Origin: Achatina immaculata
Lineage: Eukaryota; Mollusca; Gastropoda; Stylommatophora; Achatinidae
Direction: 5' to 3'
Assembly: GCA_009760885.1 (NCBI GenBank)
Contig: CM019692.1
Coordinates: forward strand, 49,071,430-49,135,429
DNA length: 64,000 nucleotides
The number at the start of each line of letters is the position of its first letter. The first letter of the stretch is position 1. The position numbers and the translations under genes are program-made. The notes under the pieces are model-generated. The model was given only the letters and a program-made list of their open reading frames with translations, was not told the origin of the DNA and made no database searches. Of this stretch, positions 11,819 through 23,122 are shown one piece after another.

Positions 11819-12499
11819 TTATTGTAAACCTAGGAAAAGTATTAAGCACTTAAAACGCTAGAGAAAGAACAACTGTGCCGTGTACAGGCCTCGCTGTCTC
11901 CTATTTGTTAATATTATATTTCGCATATTCTCTATTATGTTTTATTTTCAATATTTTCTGTCACTTATTAGATGTTAGTTATCAATTCCTCCCCCCCCCC
12001 CCTTCCTCCAAATCCCTTCCTTTTCTTCCTTTTATAGAAACTGTTCCCAGAAAAATGGCTAGGTTAAAAGCAGAAAGAGAATACGATGCTATTTCTAATT
12101 TTATTACGAACGCCTCAAATAACCTTTAAACCATGACGTCTCTTCAAGTATGGAGAACTTACAGAAAAACGGCTTCTGAACAGCGAATTGATTAGATCCC
12201 CAGCGAACTTGTTTTTGGATTATCAATGCTCGCTTGCGATCTCCAGAAACTTCTGTCTCATCGGCATATTTCTTTAAAGTACTCTTACTTTCAGACACAT
12301 CCGTGTTTATGCGTAACTCAAAACTCTTACAAAATCATAACGAAAGTTATGTATAACTTCCTAAAATCTCCACAGACCCACGCGGCTGATAGAAATCATT
12401 AAGATCAAAGGAGGCTGGATTGCTAAATACATCAATTTTGAATGACTGTGATGACAGCTTGCTGTAGCCAGTTCAGTTCTCGCTAACAGCTTTTCGTTA
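11819..12499. other. Unannotated
   Basis: No gene was recognised. A 12-base poly-C run lies near 11990-12002. Confidence 0.35.
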
Positions 12500-12665
12500 T
12501 TTGAGCGTTACAGTACGAGTATGTTATTATATTACTGTAAAAGTGTGCTATGTTGCAATACGAGTGTGCTGTTATAGTACTGCACTGTAGAAATAAATGT
12601 CTATTATTTTACTGTACGAGTGTGCTATGTTAAAGTAAGAGTGTTTTATTGTACTGTAGGGAATA
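12500..12665. repeat. GTGTGCTATTATGTTACAGTACGA-type minisatellite, left block
   Basis: About five degenerate copies of a 24-30 base unit (acagtacgagtgtgttattatgtt and variants) are present. The same unit forms the array at 16875-17195, on the other side of the large RTE element. Confidence 0.75.
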
Positions 12666-13362
12666 GATAAGCAAATAGTTACCTGGGTCGGTTGGCAACC
12701 CTAAGATTAGGAATAATGGGTCAGTTACAGATCTATTTTAGAGGTGCGCAACTCTGAAAATATATCGGCTTACTGACCCAGTATATAAAGACAGGACAGA
12801 ATTTTAATCGGTCGGGATTTTGTAAGCTGAGCACGTATGAGGCCAGCGACCAGGGGAGCCATGTTATTGTTCAAGCGCGAATGAGACATTTTATTCGTCG
12901 GATGAGAACCAATATGTGTTGGGTAAAGCTGGGGCGACCATCCCCAACCCAGCGCGTCACAGGTGGCGGATGGTGAAAGTCCTCCAGATATGGAGGATCC
13001 CTGTGAATAAGGAGTTGTCCAAATAAGCAGGCGCGAACCAACTGGCGGTAGACTCAGAGAGCGAGGTGGGGTAGTAGGTGGCTCTACTACTCCTATAAAG
13101 TGCCTCAGGTGCTCAGTGAAGGGAATACCAGGCGGGTCAGAGGCGCTTTAAAACCTCTCGCTCCCGCTGCCTTGCGGGTAGGACAGGGAGTCCAAAGGCT
13201 AGCGGAGAGTCCGTACACAAACCGACAGAAGGCAACGGGAAACCACTGTTGTAGCTCCCAAGAACAATTATGCTTATTCAGAGTCATAGATTTATCATGA
13301 ACGACGTTAACGGATGTTCTTCTGGAACAGCCTCGTCCGGTAGAGCAGCTCACGAGCCATAG

Positions 13363-14367
13363 GTGAGGCCAGATCGTCATCAAGCTACTGGTGGCAAAAC
13401 TAACAAGTTCAAAATAGCAACATGGAATGTAAGAACTTTATTCCAGGCTGGAAAATTAGAAAATGTAAAGATGGAAATGGAAAGGATGAAGATCAACATA
13501 CTAGGAATGAGTAAAGTTAGATGGACAGGTGCAGGAAAGATAAACTCAGATAAATATACAATAATATATTCAGGAAGTGAGAAACATGAACGAGGAGTAG
13601 GAATTATATTTGATGAACAAACGGCAAGGACAATTGTAGGATATTTGAACATCTCGGACCGAGTCCTGCTAGCCCAACTGAAAGGACAACCAATAAATAT
13701 AAATATTATACAAGTGTACGCTCCAACATCTGAAAGTTCTGAAGAAGATGTACATATATTTTATAATGACATAGAGACAGCACTAAAACACACAAAGTCA
13801 CATGAAGTTACCATAGTCATGGGAGATTTTAATGCCAAAGTTGGTAAAGGAAGAACTTCGGACATCGTTGGTGACTATGGACTGGGGGAGAGGAATGACA
13901 TAGGTTATAAATTAATTGAATGGGCAAGAATACATAGCATGGTTGTAGGAAACACCTGGTTTAAACAACATCCTCGAAGACTGGCAACGTGGTGCAGCCC
14001 AGACAAAAAGACATTTAACCAGATAGACTACATATTAATCAACAAACGATTCCGCAATGCATTACTGACAACAAAAACCATGCCAGGAGCTGACTGCAAT
14101 AGTGACCATGATCCACTCTGTGGAAAAGTTAGAATAAAGCTAAAGAAAGCAGGCAGAAAAGTGAGAAACATCAAACTGAATACAGAACTTCTTAAAAATG
14201 ACCAAGAACTGCGAGAACAATACAAAGTTATTATAACAAATAGATACAATGCAATAGCAAAGATAAATAGTATAGATGAACAATGGGAAATGTTAAGAGA
14301 TTCTATCCACCAAACTGTTAAGGAGATAATACCACCGAAAAAAAAGCCCCTAAAAATAAATGGATGA
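13363..14367 (+). CDS. RTE-type LINE endonuclease domain (APE-like)
   Basis: The product nicks target DNA to prime reverse transcription. Motifs of the exonuclease-endonuclease-phosphatase fold appear in order: KIATWNVRTL (about residue 17), MSKVRWTGAG where the catalytic QE..W block normally sits, VYAPT, MGDFNAKVG, TWCSPD..NQIDYILI, and SDHDPL near residue 246. The catalytic Glu of motif QE is replaced in LGMSKVRW (other families show QEVRW), which may cripple it. The frame has no clear ATG start before MEMERM and opens with GTG; elements of this clade often lack an obvious start. It ends at a stop (14365-14367) after PLKING, where a frameshift separates it from the RT part. Confidence 0.85.
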   Translation: MRPDRHQATGGKTNKFKIATWNVRTLFQAGKLENVKMEMERMKINILGMSKVRWTGAGKINSDKYTIIYSGSEKHERGVGIIFDEQTARTIVGYLNISDRVLLAQLKGQPININIIQVYAPTSESSEEDVHIFYNDIETALKHTKSHEVTIVMGDFNAKVGKGRTSDIVGDYGLGERNDIGYKLIEWARIHSMVVGNTWFKQHPRRLATWCSPDKKTFNQIDYILINKRFRNALLTTKTMPGADCNSDHDPLCGKVRIKLKKAGRKVRNIKLNTELLKNDQELREQYKVIITNRYNAIAKINSIDEQWEMLRDSIHQTVKEIIPPKKKPLKING

Positions 14368-14586
14368 CAGACGACATCTTAGGACTGATGAGTAAAAATA
14401 TAGCAAGATAAATAAAGAAATAAGACACAAATGCAGAGAAGCAAAAGAAGTGTGGTTAAATGAACAGTGCAGACAGATAGAGGACGCTCATAATAAAGAC
14501 AGCAAAAACATACACAAACGAATTAATGAACTCACAGGCAAGAAAACAAATATACCACAGGATGCCTGAAATCGAAAGAAGGTAAA
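14368..14586 (+). pseudogene. Damaged EN-RT linker of family A LINE
   Basis: In the other two frames the linker can still be read: KWMTDDILGLMSKNIAR, then KINKEIRHKCREAKEVWLNE, QCRQIEDAHNKDS and [11 protein letters not shown]. At least two frameshifts and a stop lie here. This shows that endonuclease and reverse transcriptase were once one polyprotein. Confidence 0.8.
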
Positions 14587-16200
14587 ATGTTAATGGGAAA
14601 AGAAGACATTGTGGACAGGTGGACAGAGTATATCGGTCAGCTATATGGAGGAGAAAGACCAGAATTAACACCAGATACTGAAAACTGTGATGGACCGCCA
14701 ATACTTGAAGATGAAATCATAGATGCCTTCAAACACATGAAGAAAGGAAAAGCGACTGGGCCTGATAATATAACAATAGAAGAAATAGAGGCACTAGAGG
14801 AGACAGGAATAAAAATAATAACCAAGTTACTGAATGATATTTACAACAGTGGTTATATTCCCAGTGACCTGATTAAATCCACGTTTATAGCACTACCAAA
14901 GAAACCAGGTGCAAAGGAATGTGACGACCACCGGACTATCAGCCTCTCATGTCACATAACGAAGCTACTTCTGAGAATAATTATGAGAAGAACAAGGAAA
15001 AAGATAAAAATGGAAATAGCAGATGAACAGTTTGGATTTGTTGAAGGAAAGGGAACACACAATGCCATTTATGCTTTACGAACACTAACAGAAAGAGCTT
15101 TAGAAGTACAGAAAGATCTCGACTTATGCTTCATTGATTACACCAAGGCATTTGACAAGGTGAAACATAGTGAAATTATTAAAATGCTTGAAGACATCAA
15201 TATAGACGACAAAGACTTGAGGATTGTAAAACATCTATACTGGCAGCAAGAAGCAGCAGTTCGAGTTGAAAATAGAATTGGAAAATATCAACCTATAAAA
15301 CAAGGGGTGCGACAAGGATGTGTACTATCTCCAGACCTTTTTTCTCTGTACAGCGAGAATATTCTAAGAACAATCATCACAGAACCAGGCATAAAAATTG
15401 GAGGATACAATATTAACAACCTTCGGTGTGCTGACGACACAGTACTGATAGCGGAGAACCAACAAGACCTGCAAAATCTCTTGGATAAAGTCGCCAAAGA
15501 AAGTGAACAGAAAGGCCTTACTTTGAACATCAAAAAGACAGAGACTATGGTTATATCTAAGAAACAGAATCCACCAGCATGCAGTATAAAATTAAACGGA
15601 ACCATTCTGAAGCAGGTGCAGAAATTCAAATACCTTGGAGCAGTAATAACTTCAGATGGGAAATGCAAAACAGAAATTAGGAACAGAATAGGCCAAGCAA
15701 AGATTGCATTTCAGAGAATGAGAAACATATTAGCTAACACATCTTTATCAATGAATGTTAGAAAACGAGTCCTAAAATGCTATATTGAACCTATCTTGTT
15801 ATATGGAAGTGAATCATGGACAATAGGCAAGTCTGCACAAAAATCATTTGAAGCAGCAGAAATGTGGTTTATTAGAAGAATGTTGCTAATCCCCTGGACA
15901 GCAAAAATAACTAATGAAGGATGTATGAGAAGAGCTGGAGAGACAAAAAACCTTGTCAGAAAGATAAGAGAGAGACAATGTACTTTCATAGGACATGCAA
16001 TGAGAAGAGGGGGCATTGAAAATATTATAACAACAGGAAAAATAGAAGGAAGAAGATCAAGAGGAAGACCAAGAGAAATGATACTGGACAGTCTGACGGG
16101 TTGGTGTGAGAGGAGATCACCAATTGAACTGGTGGCCTGCATGAAGGATCGGGTACTCTGGAGCAGCATAATAGCCAACGCCAGTCGGCATGGCACCTGA
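14587..16200 (+). CDS. RTE-type LINE reverse transcriptase
   Basis: A 537-residue open frame with the RT blocks in order: GKATGPDNI (about residue 56), [48 protein letters not shown] (motif A, about 180), [13 protein letters not shown] (motif B), [10 protein letters not shown] (motif C), [10 protein letters not shown] (motif D) and [12 protein letters not shown] (motif E). The C-terminal region has [22 protein letters not shown] and GHAMRRGG. Motif C reads CADD rather than YADD; the two catalytic Asp remain but the Tyr is changed. It would copy the element RNA at the nicked target. The frame is intact from MLMGKED to the stop, but the endonuclease half is in another frame. Confidence 0.9.
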   Translation: MLMGKEDIVDRWTEYIGQLYGGERPELTPDTENCDGPPILEDEIIDAFKHMKKGKATGPDNITIEEIEALEETGIKIITKLLNDIYNSGYIPSDLIKSTFIALPKKPGAKECDDHRTISLSCHITKLLLRIIMRRTRKKIKMEIADEQFGFVEGKGTHNAIYALRTLTERALEVQKDLDLCFIDYTKAFDKVKHSEIIKMLEDINIDDKDLRIVKHLYWQQEAAVRVENRIGKYQPIKQGVRQGCVLSPDLFSLYSENILRTIITEPGIKIGGYNINNLRCADDTVLIAENQQDLQNLLDKVAKESEQKGLTLNIKKTETMVISKKQNPPACSIKLNGTILKQVQKFKYLGAVITSDGKCKTEIRNRIGQAKIAFQRMRNILANTSLSMNVRKRVLKCYIEPILLYGSESWTIGKSAQKSFEAAEMWFIRRMLLIPWTAKITNEGCMRRAGETKNLVRKIRERQCTFIGHAMRRGGIENIITTGKIEGRRSRGRPREMILDSLTGWCERRSPIELVACMKDRVLWSSIIANASRHGT

Positions 16201-16210
16201 TGATGATTAG

Positions 16211-16874
16211 TACGGTGATATAGATGAATGCAAGCTGTGATGTGGGCTCCCTCGATCAATCCCGATCCACTAGGTAAATGTATTGTTAGTGACTGTGTTA
16301 TAAAAGGTAATGAATAATCATAACTTAGCGAAGGCGTAATTGTCTACGTAAGATTTTAGAGTTTTTTTTTATTTGGTAATGTGCAGTAATGGCTCATGTG
16401 TGCACCTAAATATGTTTTGGCGAATTCTATGAATATGTATGTCGTAACAACTCTTGCCAATTAGTTCCTTATAATACGTCATATACTCAATCATTTAATG
16501 ATGAAGATTAGAGATCTTTTTATGATCATGTACAAGGAGTTGAAATAGATCCTTTAGAAGTTCCACTGTCGGTCAAGATAATCTAGAAATCTGAATATTT
16601 AAGAAATCATTTTAATGATTATGATGTTAACCATATAGCTGATGAATAGCAATATAAAACTGATGATTCTTGCTAGATTTTGCCAACTGTGTAAACTTCT
16701 ATTTTCACAACAATATACGTTCCATGATTATTTTAGAGAAGAGTTGTTTCATTATGTTTCTTTTCTTGCGTGTAATATGTCAATGTGTAGTGTATAATCA
16801 CCCCTTCAACAATACCATAAGCAACATTATAATTAACAGATCATTATTACCCCATCCAAAAAATTTTTTTCCTA
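16211..16874. other. Unannotated AT-rich flank
   Basis: Lies between the RTE element and the right-hand minisatellite. No gene was recognised. Confidence 0.35.
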
Positions 16875-17195
16875 CAATACTACTGTACAAGTGTGCTATT
16901 ATGTTACAATACGAGAGTGCTGTTATGTTACAGTACGGGTTTGTTATTATGTTACAGAACGAGTGTGTTATTATATATTATTGTACGAATGTGATATTAG
17001 GTCACAGTACGAGTGTTTTATAACGTTACAGTACTAGTGTGTTGTTATGTTATAGAACTAGTGTGTTAGTGTGTTACATACAGTACGAGTGTTATGTTAT
17101 GTTACAGTACGAATGTATTATTATGTTATAGTAAGAGTGTGTTATAATGTTACAGTACAAGTGTGTTATTATGTTACAATACGAGAAGGCCTAAT
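16875..17195. repeat. GTGTGTTATTATGTTACAGTACGA minisatellite, right block
   Basis: About twelve imperfect copies of a 24-26 base unit (gtgtgttattatgttacagt plus acga) are present. It is the same unit as at 12500-12665. Confidence 0.85.
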
Positions 17196-17339
17196 GTCTG
17201 TGAACCCTATTCATGATGTGAGACGTTAATTCAACACTTAAAAGTTAAAATTCTTCAATTAAATCAACAATAAACAAAACGTAACATTTTAATATTTCTT
17301 ATTTTTACATTTACAACATTGTACTTCACAGACCGCTGT

Positions 17340-18652
17340 TTAAAACTAAAAGCCGAACTTCACTAAAACTAAACGCCACACTTAACTAAAACTACACGCC
17401 ACACTTCATTAAAAATAAAAGCCACACTTCACTAAAACTAAAACTAGAAGCCACACTTAACTAAAACTAAACGCCACACTTCATTAAAAATAAAAGCCAC
17501 ACTTCACTAAAACTAAAACTAAAAGCCGAACTTCACTAAAACTAAACGCCACACTTAACTAAAACTACACGCCACACTTCATTAAAAATAAAAGCCACAC
17601 TTCACTAAAACTAAACGCCACACTTAACTAAAACTACACGCCACACTTCATTAAAAATAAAAGCCACACTTCACTAAAACTAAAACTAGAAGCCACACTT
17701 AACTAAAACTAAACGCCACACTTCACTAAAACTAAAACTAGAAGCCACACTTAACTAAAACCAAACGCCACACTTAACTAAAACCAAACGCCACACTTAA
17801 CTAAAACTAAAAGTCACACTTAACTAAAACTAAATGCCACACTTCATTAAAACTAAACGCCACACTTAACTAAAACTAAACGCCACACTTAACTAAAACT
17901 AAATGCCACACTTCATTAAAACTAAACGCCACACTTAACTAAAACTAAATGCCACACTTCATTAAAACTAAACGCCACACTTAACTAAAACTAAATGCCA
18001 CACTTCATTAAAACTAAACGCCACACTTAACTAAAACTAAACGCCACACTTAACTAAAACTAAACGCCACACTTAACTAAAACTAAATGCCACACTTAAC
18101 TAAAACTAAAAGCCACACTTAACTAAAACTAAAAGCCACACTTAACTAAAACTAAAAGCCACACTTAACTAAAACTAAAACTAAACTCCACACTTAACTA
18201 AAACTAAACGCCACACTTAACTAAAACTAAAAGCCACACTTAACTAAAACTAAAAGCCACACTTAACTAAAACTAAACGCCACACTTAACTAAAACTAAA
18301 AGCCACACTTAACTAAAACTAAAAGCCACACTTAACTAAAACTAAACTCCACACTTAACTAAAACTAAACGCCACACTTAACTAAAACTAAAAGCCACAC
18401 TTAACTAAAACTAAAAGCCACACTTAACTAAAACTAAACGCCACACTTAACTAAAACTAAACGCCACACTTAACTAAAACTAAAAGCCACACTTAACTAA
18501 AACTAAAAGCCACACTTAACTAAAACTAAAAGCCACACTTAACTAAAACTAAACTCCACACTTAACTAAAACTAAACTCCACACTTAACTAAAACTAAAC
18601 TCCACACTTAACTAAAACTAAACGCCACACTTAACTAAAACTAAAAGCCACT
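17340..18652. repeat. 23-bp satellite array 1
   Basis: More than fifty copies of a 23-base unit (cttaactaaaactaaacgcc plus aca). Variable positions give cgcc, agcc, tgcc and ctcc versions, and higher-order groupings of these versions recur. The right edge runs directly into a LINE fragment at 18653, with only CCA/ACTT in common at the junction. Confidence 0.95.
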
Positions 18653-19865
18653 TTCCCGTCTGGCTTGCAGCTTTGCTCTCTGAAATTTGGCCTTAGAATG
18701 TTGGTAATTATTGTGGTGTTCTTGGCATGGTCTATTTTCTGCTTGCTTTCGAGCTGTTTCCACGTCATCATGGAGTTTTCCCAGCTCACTAGACCAGTAT
18801 GGTTTATAGTCCCTGATAGCTCCTCTGGGAATGGTTTCACGAGCGGCTTGAAGGATACATGCTTTGAATTCCTTCACTTTGCTGTTAATATCCTTACCTT
18901 CTATGGACAGCTGTCCCATCAGGATACCTTTACGATGTCTGTACATTGTCCAGTTTGCTTTTTTATAGTTCCATCTGGGGAGAGGGCTACTGGTGTTAAT
19001 GAGTTCATTTTCTGTTGTCAGGAAGATTGGTCGATGGTCGCTACCTCCAAGTTGTTTTCCAACTTCACGTGTAATGTTCCACTTCAGATCTGGAGAGTGA
19101 AATGCCAGATCTGGTGTTGAGGTTGTATGCCAAGCCCTTGAGTAAAATGTTGGGGGATCCATTGGCTGGCTGATCAGGAGAAGTCCATTATCATCCTGCC
19201 AGCTCTCAACTTCCTCTCCTCTCTTGTCTATGTGGTCATAGCCCCAGCTCTGGGAATGGCTGTTAAAATCGAAACAGACCATTAGTCTCTCTTTGTGTGG
19301 GATTGTTTCTAAAGCAAGTGGGCGGTCATTAGGACAGTAATAGTTAAGGAGGTGGAAATCTGTATTACTACTTTTTAGATGGATCATCTGGTATTCGGCT
19401 CCTTCCATGTACACTCCCACCTGACATGCGCTGATGTTATTCTTAACAAGTGTGAGTACTCCTCCTTTTCTTCTGTCCTGTCGGTCTGATCTAAAACACT
19501 GGTAGCCTCTGATTTTAAAGGCGGCATCTTTGGTTAGGTGTGTCTCCTGTATGCAGCATATACTTACCTATTCTGCAAAAAGTATATTCTCTAGCTCCAC
19601 CTTTTTGCTATAGCCATCTCTAACACTGCTGACACTCTCAGCATTCCACTGCATTATTTTAAGTTCTTGCTTTTTTGGCTGTTTTCTTCTGTTGTATTTT
19701 TTGGCCAATAGCTCTACTCTCATGTCTCCTGACTCCACAAGACGAACTGAGAGGACCTCCAGTAGCATTGGGTGGACCCTTTCGAGGCAGGGGGCCCGGC
19801 ACTGCACCTGCCTGGTTAGTCTTCACAGGGGGAGCACCATGTTTGAATACTGCAGATAGAGACAT
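18641..19865 (-). pseudogene. LINE endonuclease, copy A
   Basis: Minus-strand readings give MSLSAVFKHGAPP, LKIMQWNAESV, CIQETHLT, MVCFDFNSHSQSWGY and GGSDHRPIFL, the motif order of an APE-type LINE endonuclease. The frame has a shift near 19670 and an in-frame TAG at 19570-19568, after LFAE. Copy B has the same TAG at the equivalent place, so the damage predates their separation. After residue 255 or so of the main frame the coding sequence is cut off at the satellite junction. Inactive. Confidence 0.85.
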
Positions 19866-20920
19866 TTCATTAGCGATAGTGCATGTTACTCTGATTTTTG
19901 CGATGCGCCTTTTGGCTGGGTAATTCCGACTTCAGCACATTTCCTTGTTAGAGCAGACTGTGATCTTGCTCGGACTGCCATGAAGACAGTGTGGCTGGCC
20001 TGGCCAAAACTTTGTTTTCCAGCCTCTGGTGACTGTATGTAAGTCCCTTCTCCAAGTCAGATGGTTTGGAGACAGTTCCACAAAGACACTCTGACTTTGA
20101 GACGAGAAAATCTGATGAGTGCTTCAACGATATCCATTCCCCGCCACCTATAGTCTACTGGCTCTGTTTTGTTTACATCATTCTGATAGCCATTGTTGTA
20201 AAGACCCATAGGCTTGTCACGTCCTGGATTCATTGGTTTCACATCAGACTTCCCTCATCCCCGCCAGAGATCTCCATGTCCCCATCCGTCCACCAGCCTG
20301 ACATTACATTTTACAATTTTCAGACATATGGTGGGAAGGTTGGGGAAGAGGGAGTGGAGAACCACTGCTTAAAAAGTCTAATATTATACAAAGTCTGATG
20401 TTATACAAAGTCTTATGTTATACAAAGTCTGATGTTATACAAAGTCTAATATTATATCAAGTCTGATGTTATACTTGTACAAAGACTGATGTTACACAGC
20501 GCAGTTCTGGTCGTAACTTTCACTGATCTGAAACCCAAATATCTTTATTGAACAAAAGTGTAGGCCGTACATTTTCTTTTCTTTCATTCTAGAACACAGT
20601 CCTAAGGCGGAGGTGTTTACTGGGGTGAGAGGGTATGAAGGGGTTGTTGTACCATACCACGTATTTCATATTGCCGTTCTTCTCTCGTGCATGCTTCCAG
20701 GGTAGCGGCCATCTTTGATCTGAAATGCTGATGTCATATTTACGAAATGGCTGACGTGTCTCCGCATAGTTAGAGTGATGATATAACAAATGTATAATAA
20801 TGATGCTACTTCTCGATTTAGATTTTTTAGAACAAAAACAAGATCATCTTCTGGCTCTTCCTCGTAGATGCTGCACCTGAAAGCAGCAGAAACTGATCTG
20901 AAAGAAGCCAAATATTGGCC
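18653..20920 (-). mobile_element. RNase H-type LINE, copy A (5' half only)
   Basis: Minus-strand copy of the 5' UTR and endonuclease half of the LINE found in fuller form at 23952-29664. It matches copy B colinearly with only scattered substitutions (A 18653-20920 against B 27399-29664). The 3' half, with reverse transcriptase and RNase H, is missing: the copy stops at 18653, where the 23-bp satellite starts. Its 5' edge at about 20920 abuts the region leading to palindrome 1. Confidence 0.88.
20373..20495. repeat. 17-bp repeats in LINE 5' region, copy A
   Basis: About six copies of aaagtctgatgttatac, with variants, are present. The same array occurs at about 29117-29235 in copy B, so it belongs to the element's 5' untranslated region. 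Confidence 0.8.
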
Positions 20921-21018
20921 AAATAACTATATAGTTTGTTCCCCCCGCCCTCTCAAGTAATCAGGAACAATTTTTTTATAAATAGGAAACTACGAGGTTT
21001 TGGTACGGTAAAGTAAGA

Positions 21019-21408
21019 GAACAAATATTGTAGGATTAAACCTCGAAAAAATCGTAGACAAAGCACTTTAGTGAGACGTGAGAGAAAGAAAAATCACAAG
21101 AGAATTACCTGGGATTCGAACACGGACTCCGGTAGGACGAGCAGCCGTCTAGCCACGAGAGAACAGCGTACTATCGACTTAGCCAACTAGCACCGAGAAC
21201 AGCGTACTATCGACTTAGCTAACTAGCACCACCGTGCTAGTTGGCTAAGTCGATAGTACGCTGTTCTCTCGTGGCTAGACGGCTGCTCGTCCTACCGGAG
21301 TCCGTGTTCGAATCCCAGGTAATTCTCTTGTGATTTTTCTTTCTCTCACGTCTCACTAAAGTGCTTTGTCTACGATTTTTTCGAGGTTTAATCCTACAAT
21401 ATTTGTTC
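21019..21408. repeat. Palindrome 1 with tRNA-like boxes
   Basis: The left arm 21019-21229 (211 bp) and right arm 21234-21408 (175 bp) are near-perfect inverted copies around a 4-base centre. The arms differ by a 36-bp tandem duplication in the left arm. Each arm carries a Pol III-like A box (tggctaagtcgatag, 21242-21256 in the right arm) and B box (tgttcgaatcc, 21305-21315), as in tRNA-derived SINE heads. The boxes are about 49 bases apart, longer than in an ordinary tRNA. An identical-length copy lies at 23562-23951. Confidence 0.9.
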
Positions 21409-23118
21409 CCAAGTAATCAAAGTTTTCTCTTTTCTTGAGATTTTTTTTTCAGTCCCTTCTTCTTCGTTCGCATTGTCTGTCTATATCTGCAGTCCTGTCT
21501 CTTGGATAAATTTCACTGTTTTTTGTAATTCATGTATGGAACCGTAGAGCTTATCTTCTTTAGTGGTTTCACTGGGCCAGTAATTATTTCTCAGTGTCTC
21601 ATAGTTGGTGCAGTTCTGGAGGATATGTTCCACAGTTTGGGGCACCTGGGCACATGTATATAGATTAGTAGTACCAACCGTAACTTTGTATATATATATA
21701 TATATATATAACTTCGGAGTCGGCTGTGTCCTGTTCGGAGACGGAAGATGGTGACTTGTTTCTTTCTGTTTAGCATGTGATAGTCATCATGTGGTGGTGT
21801 TTGTGGCTTCCTGTAGGTTTTTATCATGCTTTTCTTCTGATTATAGGTGATTGGTATGTCTGGTTGCTCCATTTCAGTGCCCTCTTTGGCCAGATGGTCA
21901 GCTTTCTCATTGCCTGGTATCCCACAGTGGGAGGGAATCCATTGCAAAGTGACTCCATGTTGTAAGCCAATTTCTGACAAGGCATCCTTAAGGTCTGGTA
22001 GTTTGTTGCACTGAAGAGTTCCAGTACTGATCTTGCATCTGTGAGAATTACTACAGGACATGTATCAATTCTGGAGTCTGATAGTTTTTCAACTGCAGCA
22101 ATAATTGCCCTAACTTCTGCATCATAGTTGTTGCAGTATTTTCCAGTGGGTATGGAAATCTTGCATGGTGTTGTTTGATATTCAATATGTGCTCCTGCCC
22201 CTCCATTCTTTATGGCATTATGTGCAGATCCATCTGTATACACACGTATCCAGGTGTCACATGGATACTTATCATCTAGAGCACTAATTGTGTCTGTTGA
22301 TCTTACAAGACTGCTCTGCATCTCTCCATTCTGCACACCTTTCACTTCAGTCTGAATAATTTGTGTATAATCTGCTTCTTTCCATGGTGTATGCTCTGGC
22401 ACAGATGATAATGGAGCGACTACAGCTGGAAGGTCAGGTATCAGCTTACGCATACGCTTGGCCTGATGAATGAAGCTGCTTCTTTTAAGCCGTCTTAGTG
22501 CCAAGCTATTGAATCTCTCCTTCAGGGGATGGCTTACAGAGCTGAGGAATTTCTCTCCCATGGTCATGACCTTTGTGTCTCTACGTTCCTTTAGCGCTTG
22601 AACACCAACTATTTTCTGCATTTCTACTATTGGTGTGGACCTCATGGCACCTGTGATAATCCGTAGTGACTGATTTTGAACCTTGTCTAGATTATGCAGC
22701 GTAGTGTTTGATGCTGTGCACCAAGATGTTGAGCCATATTCTAAATGTGGTAGAATACTTTGCTAATATACATTCTTGAGGATTCTTTCACTAGCTCCCC
22801 ATGTGGTTCCACTCAATTTTCTTAATATGGCTAGTTTTCTTCTGGCTTTTGCTTCTGCACTGTTGATGTGTTGCTTCCAGGTCAGTTTTGAGCCAGGAGT
22901 CACTCCTAAGTAAGTGGGTTGGTTGTCCATCCTTAAGGATATTTCATTTACAAAGATCTTACCTGCTTTCTGTTTAGATGAAAGAGTGAACAGAGTGGTA
23001 CTTGATTTCTCTGTGTTGATATTTACACACCATTTGTTTGTCCATGATGTCAAGATGTCTGCTGCTCTTTGGAGTCTCTGTGTAGCAACTGTCGCATATT
23101 CATCTGTACACCACATGA
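21409..23118 (-). mobile_element. RNase H-type LINE, fragment C1 (3' half only)
   Basis: Contains the 3' UTR, RNase H domain and the last part of the reverse transcriptase, on the minus strand. It stops abruptly at 23118, within the RT palm (equivalent to copy B position about 26418), and runs into satellite array 2. Together, A and C1 lack only the segment equivalent to about 26419-27398 of copy B. Confidence 0.87.
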
Positions 23119-23122
23119 CCAC
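21508..23122 (-). pseudogene. RT C-terminus and RNase H, fragment C1
   Basis: Readings on the minus strand give AADILTSWTNKWCVNINTEK, YLGVTPGSKLTWKQHI, then the RNase H block RVYTDGSAHNAIKNGGAGAH, YDAEVRAIIAAVEKL, VVILTDARSVLE and WIPSHCGIPGNEKADHLAKE. Small deletions near 22014 and 22166-22176 and a stop near 22763 break the frame relative to copy B. It cannot make a working enzyme. Confidence 0.85.
21689..21710. repeat. TA microsatellite inside LINE coding region
   Basis: This is an eleven-unit TA tract. The equivalent tracts are eleven units at about 24232-24253 and thirteen units at about 24995-25020. Confidence 0.9.

Larger units (their letters stand above)
12800..16210 (+). mobile_element. 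Near-complete RTE-type LINE (family A)
   Basis: This is the best preserved retroelement in the window. A relatively GC-rich 5' leader (about 12800-13360) is followed by an endonuclease frame (13363-14367), a damaged linker (14368-14586) and a reverse transcriptase frame (14587-16200). A short gatgatgat tail ends it. The EN-RT order without RNase H and the BovB-like C-terminus ([33 protein letters not shown]) point to the RTE clade. The 5' edge is approximate and I found no target duplication. A 5'-truncated relative lies at 31269-32060. Confidence 0.88.

Noticed and set aside
15288..16259. Minus-strand frames of 126 and 159 residues
   Set aside because: Shadows of the RTE reverse transcriptase.
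17340..18652. Regular direct repeats resembling a CRISPR array
   Set aside because: The units are contiguous, with no unique spacers, in animal DNA with introns. It is a satellite.
18665..19120. 151-residue plus-strand frame, and its twin at 27410-27865
   Set aside because: These are antisense shadows of the LINE endonuclease.
21234..21340. A real tRNA gene in the palindrome
   Set aside because: The A and B boxes are about 49 bases apart, I could not form a full cloverleaf with matching acceptor stem, and the sequence exists as inverted, duplicated arms.
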